NCBI RefSeq assembly: GCF_024611995.1
Contig: NZ_CP102509.1
Coordinates: 3,472,001-3,536,000, forward strand
Reading direction: 5' to 3'
DNA length: 64,000 nt
Origin: Streptomyces sp. NBC_00162
GTDB lineage: Bacteria; Actinomycetota; Actinomycetes; Streptomycetales; Streptomycetaceae
The translations under genes and the position numbers were made by a program. The notes beneath the pieces are model-generated. The model made no database searches. It was given only the letters and a program-made list of their open reading frames with translations, and was not told the DNA's origin. This document shows, one piece after another, positions 8,967 through 17,934 of the stretch (position 1 is the stretch's first letter; every line of letters begins with the position of its first letter).

Positions 8967-9906
8967 AGCGGATCCTCGGGTCGAGCACGGCGTACAGCAG
9001 GTCCACCAGCAGGTTGGCGACGAGGTAGATGAGGACCAGGAGCGTCACACCGCCGACGACGACGGCGCCCTGCTTGAGGTACACGGACTGGGCGAGCAGA
9101 CCGCCGAGGCCGTGGATGTTGAAGATGCGCTCGGTGATGACCGCGCCGCCCATGAGGCCACCGAGGTCGGCTCCGAGGAACGTGACGATCGGGATGAGCG
9201 CGTTGCGCAGCGCGTGGTTCACGACGACGCGGCGACGGGGCAGGCCCTTCGCGGTCGCGGTGCGGACGTAGTCCGCGCGCATCGTCTCCATCAGGCTGGT
9301 CCGGGTCAGTCGGGCCACGTACGCCAGCGAGGTCGAGGCGAGGACGAACGCCGGGAGGAGATAGGCACGGATGCCGTCGGCCTCGTTGAAGGAGACCGGG
9401 AAGAAGTCGATGCCCCAGGCGTCCTTGAGCTCCACGCCGAGCGTCAGCTGCAGCACGAAGCCGGTGACGAAGACGGGGATGGAGATGACCATCAGGGTGG
9501 ACAGCAGCACCAGCTGGTCGAGGAACTTCCCGCGGCGCAGCGCGGCCATGACGCCGGCGAGGACGCCGACGATGGCCTCCATGATGAAAGCGATCAGACC
9601 GAGGTTCACCGTGTACGGGAACGCTTCGGTGATGAGGTCGATCACCTTGCGGCCGGTGAGGGTTTCACCGAGGTCGCCCTGGAAGACGCCGCTGATGTAG
9701 TTCCAGTACTGCATCAGGAACGGGTCGTCGAGGTGGTACTTCTCGCGCAGCATCGCCGCGACGAGCGGGTCGGCCTTCTTGTCACCCGCGAGGAGCTGAA
9801 TCGGGTCAGCTCCCGGCATGTGGAAGGTCAACGTGTAGATCAGGAACGTGGCACCGAGCAGAACAGGGATCGCCTGTATGAGTCGGCGGATGAGGTAGCG
9901 GCCCAT
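8959..9906 (-). CDS. Oligopeptide ABC transporter permease (OppB/DppB type)
   Basis: 315 aa, opening with MGRYLIRRLIQAIPVLLGAT and ending LLYAVLDPRIRYA as in the paralogue at 2121-3044. The coupling loop reads YVRTATAKGLPRRRVVVNH. Forms the import pore with the C permease. It is separated from the binding-protein gene by 96 bp containing an imperfect hairpin, which probably lowers permease relative to binding-protein expression. Confidence 0.93.
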   Translation of the reverse strand: MGRYLIRRLIQAIPVLLGATFLIYTLTFHMPGADPIQLLAGDKKADPLVAAMLREKYHLDDPFLMQYWNYISGVFQGDLGETLTGRKVIDLITEAFPYTVNLGLIAFIMEAIVGVLAGVMAALRRGKFLDQLVLLSTLMVISIPVFVTGFVLQLTLGVELKDAWGIDFFPVSFNEADGIRAYLLPAFVLASTSLAYVARLTRTSLMETMRADYVRTATAKGLPRRRVVVNHALRNALIPIVTFLGADLGGLMGGAVITERIFNIHGLGGLLAQSVYLKQGAVVVGGVTLLVLIYLVANLLVDLLYAVLDPRIRYA

Positions 9907-9933
9907 CAGACCTCCAGCAGAAGAGCAGGGGGA

Positions 9934-9970
9934 AGGGGCAGACAGACGGAAACCTGATTCCGTCTGCCCG
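9934..9970 (-). terminator. Intercistronic hairpin (attenuator) between binding-protein and permease genes
   Basis: Core stem AGACGGA (9944-9950) against TCCGTCT (9959-9965), extendable with a bulge through GGGC/GCCC. Its position directly after a highly expressed binding-protein gene is typical of partial terminators or mRNA-stabilising structures. It is imperfect and lacks a U-run, so full termination is unlikely. Confidence 0.5.
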
Positions 9971-10002
9971 CCCCCGTTGTCCCCTTGGTGTGAAGAAGGG
10001 TG

Positions 10003-11625
10003 TTAGTTGAGCTCGACCGTGGCCAGGTCCATGCGGCCCTGGGCGTCGATCTCAACGTTCTTCACGGACTTGGAGTAGGCCGAGGAAGACATGTAGGTGA
10101 AGACCGGGATGTACGGCAGGTCCTTGATGATGATGTCATCGGCCTGCTGGTACAGCTTGAGGCCCTCTGCCGGGTCCGTCGCCTTGTCGGCGTTGTCCAT
10201 GACGGTCTCGAACTCCTCGTTGACGTAGGCACCGTAGTTGGAGCCGTTGTCGATCGCGATCTTGGAGAAGATCGGACGGAGGTAGTTCTCGGCCGCCGGG
10301 TAGTCCATGGACCACGCCATGCGGAAGGCGCCCTTGTACTTCTGGTCGCCCAGCTCGGTCAGCATGTCGCCGAACTTGGTGAACGGCTTGGCGGTGACCT
10401 CGATGCCGAGGTTCGCCTTCAGCTGGTTGCCGACGGCCTCGATCCACTCCTTGTGGCCGCCGTCGGCGTTGTAGCCGAGCTCCAGCTTGTTGCCGGGGAT
10501 GCCACCGGCCTGGGTGTAGAGCTCCTTGGCCTTGGTCGGGTTGTACGTACCGACCTCACCCAGGGCGCCCTTGCGGTAGCCCGGGACGATGGGGCTGATG
10601 AAGTCATCGGCCGGCTTGCGGGTGCCGTTGAAGATGGTCTTCGTGATGGCTTCCCGGTCGATGGCCATCGAGATGGCCTTGCGGATCTCGACCTTGCCGA
10701 ACGCCTCGGGGTTCGTCTTCAGCGGGAGACCGATGTAGCCGACGCCGGACTCGGGCTTGTAGAGGTAACGGTCGCCGAACTCCTGGGAGACGGTGGCCAT
10801 CGCCGAGATCGGGAGCTTGTCGACGATCTGGATGGTGTCGGCGCGCAGGTCGTTGTACGCGGTGTCCAGGTTGTCGTAGATCTTGAAGGTGACGCCCTCG
10901 AGCTTGGCGCGACCCTCGGAGGGGTACTTGTCGTACCTCTTGATCTTGATCTGCTTGTTGTGCTCCCAGGTGCCGTCCATCTGGAAGGCGCCGTTGCCGA
11001 TCGGGGCCTCGCCGAACTTCTTCGGGTCGGCTTCGAAGGCCTTCGGCAGCGGGTAGAAGGCGTTGTAGCCCAGCATCGTCTTGAACTGGGAGAACGGAGC
11101 CTTCAGCGAGACGGTGAAGGTCTTCTCGTCGACGACCTTCAGGCCCTTGAGCTCGGTGGCGGTGGGCTTCTTGTCCTTGCCCGGCGCCAGCTCCTCGGAG
11201 CCCTCGATCTTGTCGTAGAAGGGCAGGCCCTCTGCGGCGTTGTCCTGGTTGGCTCCCCAGTTCCAGGCGCGGACGAACGACTGCGCGTCGACCTTCTCGC
11301 CGTTGTGGAAGGTGAAGCCGTCCTTGATCTTGATCGTCCAGGTCTTCGAGTCCGTGGTGGTGATGGACTCGGCGACCGCGAGCTTCGGCTCGTTGGTCTT
11401 GTTGTCATACTCGACGAGGCCCTTGAAGAGCGCGTTGAGAACCTCAGCGCCTTCGGACTCGGCGGTGTTCTGACCGACCAGACCGTGCTGCGGCTCGCCG
11501 AGCACCACGGTGATGTTTCCACCGGACTTGCTGCCGGCCTCGTCCTTGCTGGTGCTGCAGGCCGTGGCAGCCATCGCCACGATGACGGCACCCGCGACCC
11601 ACTTGGCGCTCGTTGCTCCGCGCAT
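10003..11625 (-). CDS. Extracellular oligopeptide-binding lipoprotein (SBP family 5)
   Basis: 540 aa with a signal sequence and lipobox (VAMAATACSTS). Mature-protein features include ITVVLGEPQHGLVGQNTAES at the N-terminus and KAISMAIDREAI in the hinge region. First gene of the right-hand oligopeptide operon; the 5' region is 361 bp long. Its place near typA and sdhCAB recalls the bldK region of S. coelicolor. However, the order here is binding protein first, while bldK as I recall it starts with a permease, so I do not assign a bldK name. The peptide bound is unknown. Confidence 0.92.
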   Translation of the reverse strand: MRGATSAKWVAGAVIVAMAATACSTSKDEAGSKSGGNITVVLGEPQHGLVGQNTAESEGAEVLNALFKGLVEYDNKTNEPKLAVAESITTTDSKTWTIKIKDGFTFHNGEKVDAQSFVRAWNWGANQDNAAEGLPFYDKIEGSEELAPGKDKKPTATELKGLKVVDEKTFTVSLKAPFSQFKTMLGYNAFYPLPKAFEADPKKFGEAPIGNGAFQMDGTWEHNKQIKIKRYDKYPSEGRAKLEGVTFKIYDNLDTAYNDLRADTIQIVDKLPISAMATVSQEFGDRYLYKPESGVGYIGLPLKTNPEAFGKVEIRKAISMAIDREAITKTIFNGTRKPADDFISPIVPGYRKGALGEVGTYNPTKAKELYTQAGGIPGNKLELGYNADGGHKEWIEAVGNQLKANLGIEVTAKPFTKFGDMLTELGDQKYKGAFRMAWSMDYPAAENYLRPIFSKIAIDNGSNYGAYVNEEFETVMDNADKATDPAEGLKLYQQADDIIIKDLPYIPVFTYMSSSAYSKSVKNVEIDAQGRMDLATVELN

Positions 11626-11986
11626 GGGTAATTGCCTCCTCAGGAGTCACTGTCGATACGTGAAGGGCCCGGCACTCGCTGACACCCCTGACAGCGATTT
11701 CCGGCCCCATCGTGTGTGCTCGTGAGTCGGCGCTCCCCACAGCGCGTGACCCATTGACCCGAGCTCAATGGAGCCATCCTCAGGGACGCCTAGACCGTAA
11801 ACCACACTTAAGTGGTCTCGTTTTCACAACATCGCCCCATGTCGAAAACCCGAAATCCGGACAAACGGATAGGAGACAGACACGTGCGAAACGGACGGTT
11901 AGTTCACCTTCCGGAGCGTCACGGTCGGTATGCGGACACGTGAACCCCTAAATCCGCTTGACAAAAGTGAACGTCACACCGCTCTG
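11626..11986. promoter_or_regulatory. 361-bp gene-free region upstream of the second oligopeptide operon
   Basis: No gene is visible. It must hold the promoter of the operon that begins at 11625. A perfect 10-bp palindrome CACTTAAGTG lies at 11805-11814, about 180 bp upstream of the start codon. TTGTGA (minus strand, around 11827-11832) could be part of a -35 element. The region is noticeably richer in A/T than its flanks, as expected for a regulated promoter. Confidence 0.5.
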
Positions 11987-14900
11987 TCAACGGGCCATCA
12001 GGGCACACAGTTCCCCGGCCGGCCCGGCACCGAGAGCCTCGTACAGGTCAAGGGCATCCGTCCAGGACCGCAGGGCCCCTTTCTCATCACCCGCACCCCG
12101 CCGGGCGTGCCCCAGGACGACCAGGGCATCGGCCCGGCCGGCCCGGTGGCCGGCCTCCGGCTGCAGATCGACCGCCTGCCCGGCCCGTCGCGCGGAGGCC
12201 TCGAACTCGCCGCCGTTCAGGTCCAGCTCGGCCAGCAGGATCAGCGCCTTGGCATGGAACAGCCCGTATCCGCTGCGGCTCGCCGGCTCCCGCGCCGCCT
12301 CCGCGAACCCGGCCGCCTCCGTGTGCCGCCCCAGCCTCAGGCTGCTCTCGGCCAGCCCCAGCAGGGCCCGGAGCTCGGGGGTACGGGCGTTGCAGCGCCG
12401 GGCCAGGTCGCGCGCCGTACCGAAGTGGTGCAGGGCGGTGCCGTGGTTGCCGAGGCTTTGCGAGAGCAGGGCCCGCCCGACGTACAGGTACGACTCCGCG
12501 CGCGCCTCACCGGTCGCGATCTCGAACCCTTGATCGATGTGGTCGAGGGCGCCCGCCCGGTCGCCCGACTGGATCATGGTCAGAGCGAGCCAGAAGAAGG
12601 TGTATGCGAGGTCGGTCTCGTTGCCGAGGCGTCGCTGCATCGCGGCCGCCCGTTCGAGGGCTCCACGCGCCCGCTGCGCTTGCCCGCTCTCGAAGAGGAC
12701 CGCCCCGAGATTGCGCTCGGCGATCGCCATGGCCGTCTGGAGCCCCAGCTCCTCGTAGCGGGCCAGTGCCTGGATCAGCCGCTCCTCGGCCTCGGCCAGC
12801 CGACCCGTCTCATGCAGGATCGCCCCCACGTTGCCCATCGTGATCGCCTCGCCGACCAGGAAGCCCGTACTGCGGGAGAGCTCCAGACACTGCTCGCCGT
12901 GGAGCAGGGCACAGTTCAGATCGCCCACGTACCAGGTGGCGATGCAGAGGCTGTTGTGGGCGGAGCTCTGGCCCTGCGTCGATCCGGTCGCACGGTAGAG
13001 CTCCAGAGCCCGGTGGTCGTGGACCATGGACCTGTCGTAGTCGCTCTGGTTCAGGTACGCGCTCGACAGGCTGCGGTGTGCGGCCGCCTGGCCGGCCAGG
13101 TTCCCGTCCGCCTCGGCCGCGGCGAGGCCCGCCGTCCCGACGGCGAGCCAGTCGACCGCGTAGGCCCGCCGCATCATGTACGGGCGCAGGGCATCGGCCA
13201 GGGTCCACGCGAGCTGCCGCGGACCGTGTTCCGCGGCGCGCTGCACCAGGGCCACGGCGTTCGGCCGTTCCGCGTCCATCCACTCCAGGGCCTCACCGGC
13301 GCCGTCGAAGCCGAGCGCCTCGCCGGCGGCCTCCACGGGCAGGCGCACGGTCTCGGGCTGCAGCAGCCGCACGGCGTTGTCGGTGCTCCCCAGGTACCAG
13401 GAGTGCAGCCGGTCCAGGGCGGCCGCCTGCCCCTCCTCCCCCTCCTGTTCCCGGACCCGTTCCACGGCATAGGCGCGCAGCAGATCGTGAAAGGTGAACC
13501 GGCCGGGCGCGTGCTCCTCCAGCAGGTGGCTCCGGACCAGCTCCTCCAGCAGCCGGGCGGCGGCGGGGAGCTCCGCACCGGCCAGCGCCGCGGCGGCCCG
13601 CAGCGGGACGTCGCAACCGGGGACCATCCCGAAGAGACGGAACATCCGGGCGGCGGCCGGCGAGAGCGTGGCGAAGGACATGTCGAGCACTGCGCGGACG
13701 GCGGTCCCCTCGTCCCCCGGAACCTGCAGTGCCCCCAGCCGGTCCCCGGCCAGCCGGGCCGCCTGGTCGGCGAGGGACCGGTCCGGGTGGACGGCCAGGT
13801 CGGCCGCCGTGATCGCGACGGCGAGCGGCAGGTAGGCGCAGGCGGCGGTGAGGACGGCGGCCGCCTCGGGCTCTGCATGGACCCGGGCCGCACCGATGAT
13901 GTTGAGCAGTACTTCCTCGGCCTCGCCGGGTTCCAGTGTCCGCAGCGGCAGCGGAGCCGCGCCTTCCCGTGCGACGAGGCCGGCCAGCGAGTCCCGGCTG
14001 GTGACGAGGACCAGGCACTCCGAGCTGCCCGGGAAGAGCGGGCGGACCTGATCGGCGCAGCGCGCGTTGTCCAGGACGACGAGCATCCGCTTTCCCGCGC
14101 ACAGGGAGCGGTAGAGCGCCGCCGCCCGGTCCTCCTCCACCGGGATGTGCTGCGCCGGCACGCCGAAGGCCTGGAGGAAGCCGCCGAGCGCGTCGATGGA
14201 CCGCAGCGGCCGGCCCGCATCGTGACCGCGGAGGTTGACGTAGAGCTGTCCGTCCGGGAAGGCGTCCCGTCTGCGATGGCCCCAGTGGACCGCGAGGGCC
14301 GTCTTCCCCGCGCCGCCCTGCCCGGTGATCAGCCCGATCCGCACCACCCCAGAAGGCACGGTTCCGCCGGCCGGCAGCATCGCGTCGAGCCGGCGCAGTA
14401 CGTCCGCTCGCCCGGCGAAGGCCGGTGTGGATCCGGGCAGTTGGGCGGGCGGCGCCTGCCCCGACAGCTGCCCGGACGCCGCGCCCGCGGAGCGCCCTGC
14501 GGCCCGCGACGCGCCCGGCTCGGTCCGCGGCGCGCGCGGCTCCAGGAGTTCCGGGTCGCCGGCCAGGACGCGCCGGTGCAAGGCGGCCAGTTCCGGGCCG
14601 GGCTCCAGTCCCAGGTCGTGGACCAGTTGGGCGCGCGCCTGCTGGTAGGCGGTGAGCGCGTCGCCCCGGCGGCCCGAGCGGTACAGGGCGAGCATCAGCT
14701 GGCCGTGCAGCCGCTCCCGCAGCGGGTGGCCCACGATCGCGGACTGGACGTCGATGATGACGTCCGCATGACGGCCCAGCCGCAGGTCCGCCTGGACCCG
14801 GTTCTCGAAGGCGACCATCCGGGATTCGTTCAGCCGGGGCGCCTCGACCTGGGTCAGCCGGTCCGCGCGGCTCCCCGCCAGGGCCTCCCCCTGCCACAGT

Positions 14901-15298
14901 GCCAGCGCCGCCCGCAGCCGCGCCGACGCAGTGGCGTCGTCCCCGCGCTCCGACGCCTCGGCCGCACCACGGGTCAGCAGCTCGAACTCCCGTAGATCCA
15001 GCACTCCGTGGTCCAGCCGGAGCACGTACCCGCCGGGCTGGGTCGCCAGTACCTCACCGTCGGCGCGGCAACCGTGCAGGGCGTGGCGCAGCCGCTTGAC
15101 GTAGTTCTGCAGTGTGGTGCGGGCCGTCGAGGGGGGCTCGCCGCCCCAGATCCCGTCGATCAGCTCCTCGGCCGGAACCGGACGGTCGGCGTTCAGCAGG
15201 AGCAGGGCGAGCAGATCGCGCTCCTTCGGAGCCGTGATCGCTATGGACTCGCCCGCGCGCCGGACGTCCAACGGCCCCAGGACCCGATAGTGGAACAA
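11987..15298 (-). CDS. AfsR-like SARP transcriptional regulator with NB-ARC and TPR domains
   Basis: 1,103 aa using the TTG at 15298, eight bases after GGGGAGGGG; an upstream TTG at 15316 is less likely. The domains in order are an OmpR-type winged helix (about 1-95, FHYRVLGPLDV, then LQNYVKRLRHAL), a bacterial transcriptional activation domain (about 100-250, LTAYQQARAQLVHDLGLEPG), a Pro/Ala/Gln linker, an NB-ARC ATPase (P-loop GQGGAGKT near 326) and TPR repeats to the end. This is the large AfsR type of SARP, which activates secondary metabolite genes from direct repeats. It is the likely pathway regulator of the adjacent lanthipeptide genes, whose promoters carry 11-bp-phased repeats. Target assignment is inference. 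Confidence 0.9.
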   Translation of the reverse strand: MFHYRVLGPLDVRRAGESIAITAPKERDLLALLLLNADRPVPAEELIDGIWGGEPPSTARTTLQNYVKRLRHALHGCRADGEVLATQPGGYVLRLDHGVLDLREFELLTRGAAEASERGDDATASARLRAALALWQGEALAGSRADRLTQVEAPRLNESRMVAFENRVQADLRLGRHADVIIDVQSAIVGHPLRERLHGQLMLALYRSGRRGDALTAYQQARAQLVHDLGLEPGPELAALHRRVLAGDPELLEPRAPRTEPGASRAAGRSAGAASGQLSGQAPPAQLPGSTPAFAGRADVLRRLDAMLPAGGTVPSGVVRIGLITGQGGAGKTALAVHWGHRRRDAFPDGQLYVNLRGHDAGRPLRSIDALGGFLQAFGVPAQHIPVEEDRAAALYRSLCAGKRMLVVLDNARCADQVRPLFPGSSECLVLVTSRDSLAGLVAREGAAPLPLRTLEPGEAEEVLLNIIGAARVHAEPEAAAVLTAACAYLPLAVAITAADLAVHPDRSLADQAARLAGDRLGALQVPGDEGTAVRAVLDMSFATLSPAAARMFRLFGMVPGCDVPLRAAAALAGAELPAAARLLEELVRSHLLEEHAPGRFTFHDLLRAYAVERVREQEGEEGQAAALDRLHSWYLGSTDNAVRLLQPETVRLPVEAAGEALGFDGAGEALEWMDAERPNAVALVQRAAEHGPRQLAWTLADALRPYMMRRAYAVDWLAVGTAGLAAAEADGNLAGQAAAHRSLSSAYLNQSDYDRSMVHDHRALELYRATGSTQGQSSAHNSLCIATWYVGDLNCALLHGEQCLELSRSTGFLVGEAITMGNVGAILHETGRLAEAEERLIQALARYEELGLQTAMAIAERNLGAVLFESGQAQRARGALERAAAMQRRLGNETDLAYTFFWLALTMIQSGDRAGALDHIDQGFEIATGEARAESYLYVGRALLSQSLGNHGTALHHFGTARDLARRCNARTPELRALLGLAESSLRLGRHTEAAGFAEAAREPASRSGYGLFHAKALILLAELDLNGGEFEASARRAGQAVDLQPEAGHRAGRADALVVLGHARRGAGDEKGALRSWTDALDLYEALGAGPAGELCALMAR

Positions 15299-15437
15299 CC
15301 CGCACCCCTCCCCCAACGCCCGAACGGGCGTTGGGGGGAGCCTACGGGAACGCCTCGCTCAAGCCTCGCTAGTAATCCGCTAGTACCGCCCTCGCATGCT
15401 GACGCCACGTTGACCGCGCTACACCGGAGTTGCATTC
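15299..15437. promoter_or_regulatory. Divergent regulator promoter with a perfect inverted repeat and 11-bp direct repeats
   Basis: This 139-bp region separates two divergent regulator genes. A 13-bp perfect inverted repeat (15310-15322 against 15325-15337) ends right at the SARP ribosome-binding site. TCGCT occurs at 15355 and 15366 and CCGCT at 15377, giving three units with exact 11-bp spacing. Direct repeats at this spacing are the kind bound by SARP/OmpR-type winged helices, so autoregulation is plausible. Confidence 0.6.
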
Positions 15438-16115
15438 ATGACCAAGTCTGCGCCCGATCAGAACAATCTTCGTGTCGCCCTCGTGGAACGCCATCCGCTG
15501 CTGCGGGCGGGCATCCGTTCGGCACTCGACAGCGCGGGGGGCATCGAGGTCGTCGCGGAGGCCGGGGAGTTCGACCACGTGGTGCCCCTGGTACTGAGCG
15601 CCGCTCCCGATGTGGTGTTGATGGATCTGGATCTGCCCGGTTCCGCCTCTGTGGAGGTGTGCAGAACGCTGGTCCGCGATGCCGGGGTGAGGGGGATCCT
15701 GGGCATGACGGGCCACGGGGACGACGAGAGGCTGCTGCGGGCGGCCCTGATGGCCGGGGTCCGCGGGTACGTGTCGAAGTCGGCGGGGGCCGCCGAGATG
15801 ATCGGCGCGGTGCACATGGTGGGCAACGGGTTCATGGTCGCCAGCGACAGCGCGGCCCGGCTGGTCACAGGCCTGTTGTGGGCGCCCGGCCGGGCCGCGG
15901 AGCACGATCCGCTGCCGATGCTGACCCGGCGCGAGCGGGAGATCCTGGACCTCGTGGCCCGGGGGTACGACAACCGCCGGATCGCCCGTGCCCTGACCCT
16001 GGCCGAGAAGACCGTACGCAACCACGTCTCGGCCGTCTTCGCGAAGATCGGCGTCAACTGCCGGGCGCAGGCGGTGGTGTACGGGCGTGAGGCGGGCATG
16101 GGCCTGACGGCCTGA
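15438..16115 (+). CDS. NarL/LuxR-type response regulator with an atypical receiver
   Basis: 225 aa. The receiver domain (about 11-130) keeps the phospho-acceptor aspartate in LMDLDLPG, a threonine in GMTGHGDD and the lysine in GYVSKS. The N-terminal acidic pair that binds Mg2+ is reduced: VALVERHPLLRAG has E-R where D-D or E-D is usual. The C-terminal LuxR helix-turn-helix reads LTRREREILDLVARGYDNRRIARALTL (about 158-220) and is intact. No histidine kinase gene is adjacent. It is divergent from the SARP gene and convergent with the exporter gene, so it probably regulates this island. Phosphorylation-independent or weakly phosphorylated control is possible. Confidence 0.88.
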   Translation: MTKSAPDQNNLRVALVERHPLLRAGIRSALDSAGGIEVVAEAGEFDHVVPLVLSAAPDVVLMDLDLPGSASVEVCRTLVRDAGVRGILGMTGHGDDERLLRAALMAGVRGYVSKSAGAAEMIGAVHMVGNGFMVASDSAARLVTGLLWAPGRAAEHDPLPMLTRREREILDLVARGYDNRRIARALTLAEKTVRNHVSAVFAKIGVNCRAQAVVYGREAGMGLTA

Positions 16116-16167
16116 GGTCCGTTGCGGGGGGCGGGCGGGGCCGGGCGGGCCGGGGGGGGCGGCCTGG

Positions 16168-17934
16168 TCAGTGGTACCCGGCGGCCTGGAGGTCGAACAG
16201 GGAGGCGTACAGGCCGTCGGCGGCCATCAGCTCGTCGTGCGAGCCCTCTTCGAGGACCCGGCCGCCGTCCAGCACCACGATGTGGTCGGCGGTACGGACG
16301 GCGGAGAAGCGGTGCGCCACCAGCAGCGAGGTGGCCCGGGTGTGGACGCTGCGCAGTACGTCGAACACCTCCGCTTCCGCGGCGGCGTCGATGGCTGCCG
16401 TGGGCTCGTCGAGGATCATGATCGGAGCCCTGCGGACCACCGCCCGGGCCAGGGCCACCTTCTGCCACTGGCCGCCGGAGAGCTGGTGCCCGCCGGGGAA
16501 CCAGCGGCCGAGCTGGGCGTCGAGTCCGCGCGGGAGCCCGGCCAGGATGTCGCGGGCGCCGGCCGTCTCGGCGGCTTCCCACAGCAGCTGGTCGTCGTCC
16601 AGGGCGGACACCCTGCCGAAGCCGATGTTCTCCCGGACCGGCGCCTCGTACTGCTGGTAGTCCTGGAAGATCACCCCGATGCTGTCCCGGAGCTCGCTCA
16701 GCGCGTAGTGCGTGAGGGGCCTGCCGTCGAGCAGGATCCGGCCGCCGGTCGGCTCGTAGAACCGGGTGAGGAGCTTGAGCAGGGTCGACTTGCCCGCGCC
16801 GTTCCTTCCGACGAGTGCCACGCACGCTCCCGCCGGCACCGTGAAGGACACGCCGTCGAGTACCGCCCGCTCGTCCCCCGGGTAACGGAATGAGACGTTC
16901 TGGAACTCGATCCCCCGTCGCAGCACGGTCGGTACGGGCAGTCCGTCCGGCTCGGACGGCTCCTCCGCCATGTCCAGGAAGGCGAACAGGTGGCTCAGGA
17001 AGAGGCAGTTCTCGTAGAGCTGCACGCCGCTCGCGAACAGGCCCCGCACCGAGGCCTGGATCAGCGTGACGCCCGCGATGTATCCGGCGAGGACGCCCAC
17101 CTGGCCGGTGCCCAGCGCCGAACGCACGGCCAGCAGGATCGCCACTGCGGTCGTCCCCGCGCTGAGCAGGCCGAACAGCGCGCTGAACAGGGCCCTGCGG
17201 TGCTCGATGCGCCGGTCGGTCGCGTGGAACTCGTCCACCAGCGTCCGCGACCGTCCGAGCAGCAGCGGCACCAGGCCGAACAGCCGGGTCTCCTTGTAGG
17301 TCTGGTCGTTGGTGAGCAGGTGCTCCAGGTAGGTGAGCCGCCGGCGTCCCTCCGACCGGGCGTGCTCCACCGCGTGGGTACGCCGGCTGAAGTACAGGCT
17401 CACCAGCGCGGCGGGCACCGGGGCGAGGCAGATGGCCAGGGCCACCGGCACGCTCGTCCCCAGCAGAACCGCTCCGACCGACAGGAAGGACACCGCCGCG
17501 GAGCCCACCGCGATCAGGTGCGTGAAGACCTGGAGGGGCCGGAACGCGGACTCCCGGGTGGCGCGTTGCAGGCGGTCGTACGTATCCGGGTCCTCGAACT
17601 GGCGCAGGGACAGCCGGGCCGACTTCTCCATGACCGACAGCCCGACCGCCTCCGGCAGCCGGCTGCGCAGCAGGGCCTGCTGGTGGTCCTGGAACACCGC
17701 GAGGAAGTGGCTCACCACGGCCACACCCGCCAGACACCCGCCCGCCGTGAGCGCCGGTGCGGTTCCCGTCCCCCGGCTCACCGCGTCCACCACGGCCTGG
17801 ACCATCCGCGCGGTGAAGTACACCTGGACCGCGGGGAGGAGCGCCGAGACCAGGGAGATCACGGACACCGACAGCACCTGGCGGGGGCTGATCCCCCACA
17901 GCAGGCGCAGGGCCCGCACCCCGAGCCGGCTCAC
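16168..17934 (-). CDS. ABC exporter, fused permease-ATPase, probable lanthipeptide transporter
   Basis: 588 aa from the GTG at 17934, which overlaps the LanB stop as GTGA. The N-terminal half contains membrane segments such as VLSVSVISLVSALLPAVQVY and the C-terminal half an ATPase with GRNGAGKSTLLKLL, GGQWQKVALARAV and MILDEPTAAID. It has no N-terminal C39 peptidase, so unlike a LanT with leader-cutting activity it would only export. Last gene of the lanthipeptide operon, convergent with the response regulator. Translational coupling to LanB supports a role in export of, or self-protection from, the product. Confidence 0.88.
   Translation of the reverse strand: MSRLGVRALRLLWGISPRQVLSVSVISLVSALLPAVQVYFTARMVQAVVDAVSRGTGTAPALTAGGCLAGVAVVSHFLAVFQDHQQALLRSRLPEAVGLSVMEKSARLSLRQFEDPDTYDRLQRATRESAFRPLQVFTHLIAVGSAAVSFLSVGAVLLGTSVPVALAICLAPVPAALVSLYFSRRTHAVEHARSEGRRRLTYLEHLLTNDQTYKETRLFGLVPLLLGRSRTLVDEFHATDRRIEHRRALFSALFGLLSAGTTAVAILLAVRSALGTGQVGVLAGYIAGVTLIQASVRGLFASGVQLYENCLFLSHLFAFLDMAEEPSEPDGLPVPTVLRRGIEFQNVSFRYPGDERAVLDGVSFTVPAGACVALVGRNGAGKSTLLKLLTRFYEPTGGRILLDGRPLTHYALSELRDSIGVIFQDYQQYEAPVRENIGFGRVSALDDDQLLWEAAETAGARDILAGLPRGLDAQLGRWFPGGHQLSGGQWQKVALARAVVRRAPIMILDEPTAAIDAAAEAEVFDVLRSVHTRATSLLVAHRFSAVRTADHIVVLDGGRVLEEGSHDELMAADGLYASLFDLQAAGYH

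Noticed and set aside
5896..11625. Naming the right-hand operon bldKA-E
   Set aside because: Neighbourhood is suggestive, but gene order (binding protein first) differs from bldK as I recall it, and I cannot run an orthology search.
15458..17899. An 813-aa minus-strand frame spanning the response regulator and exporter
   Set aside because: It is a shifted frame of the exporter continuing antisense to the regulator; no motif is readable in it.
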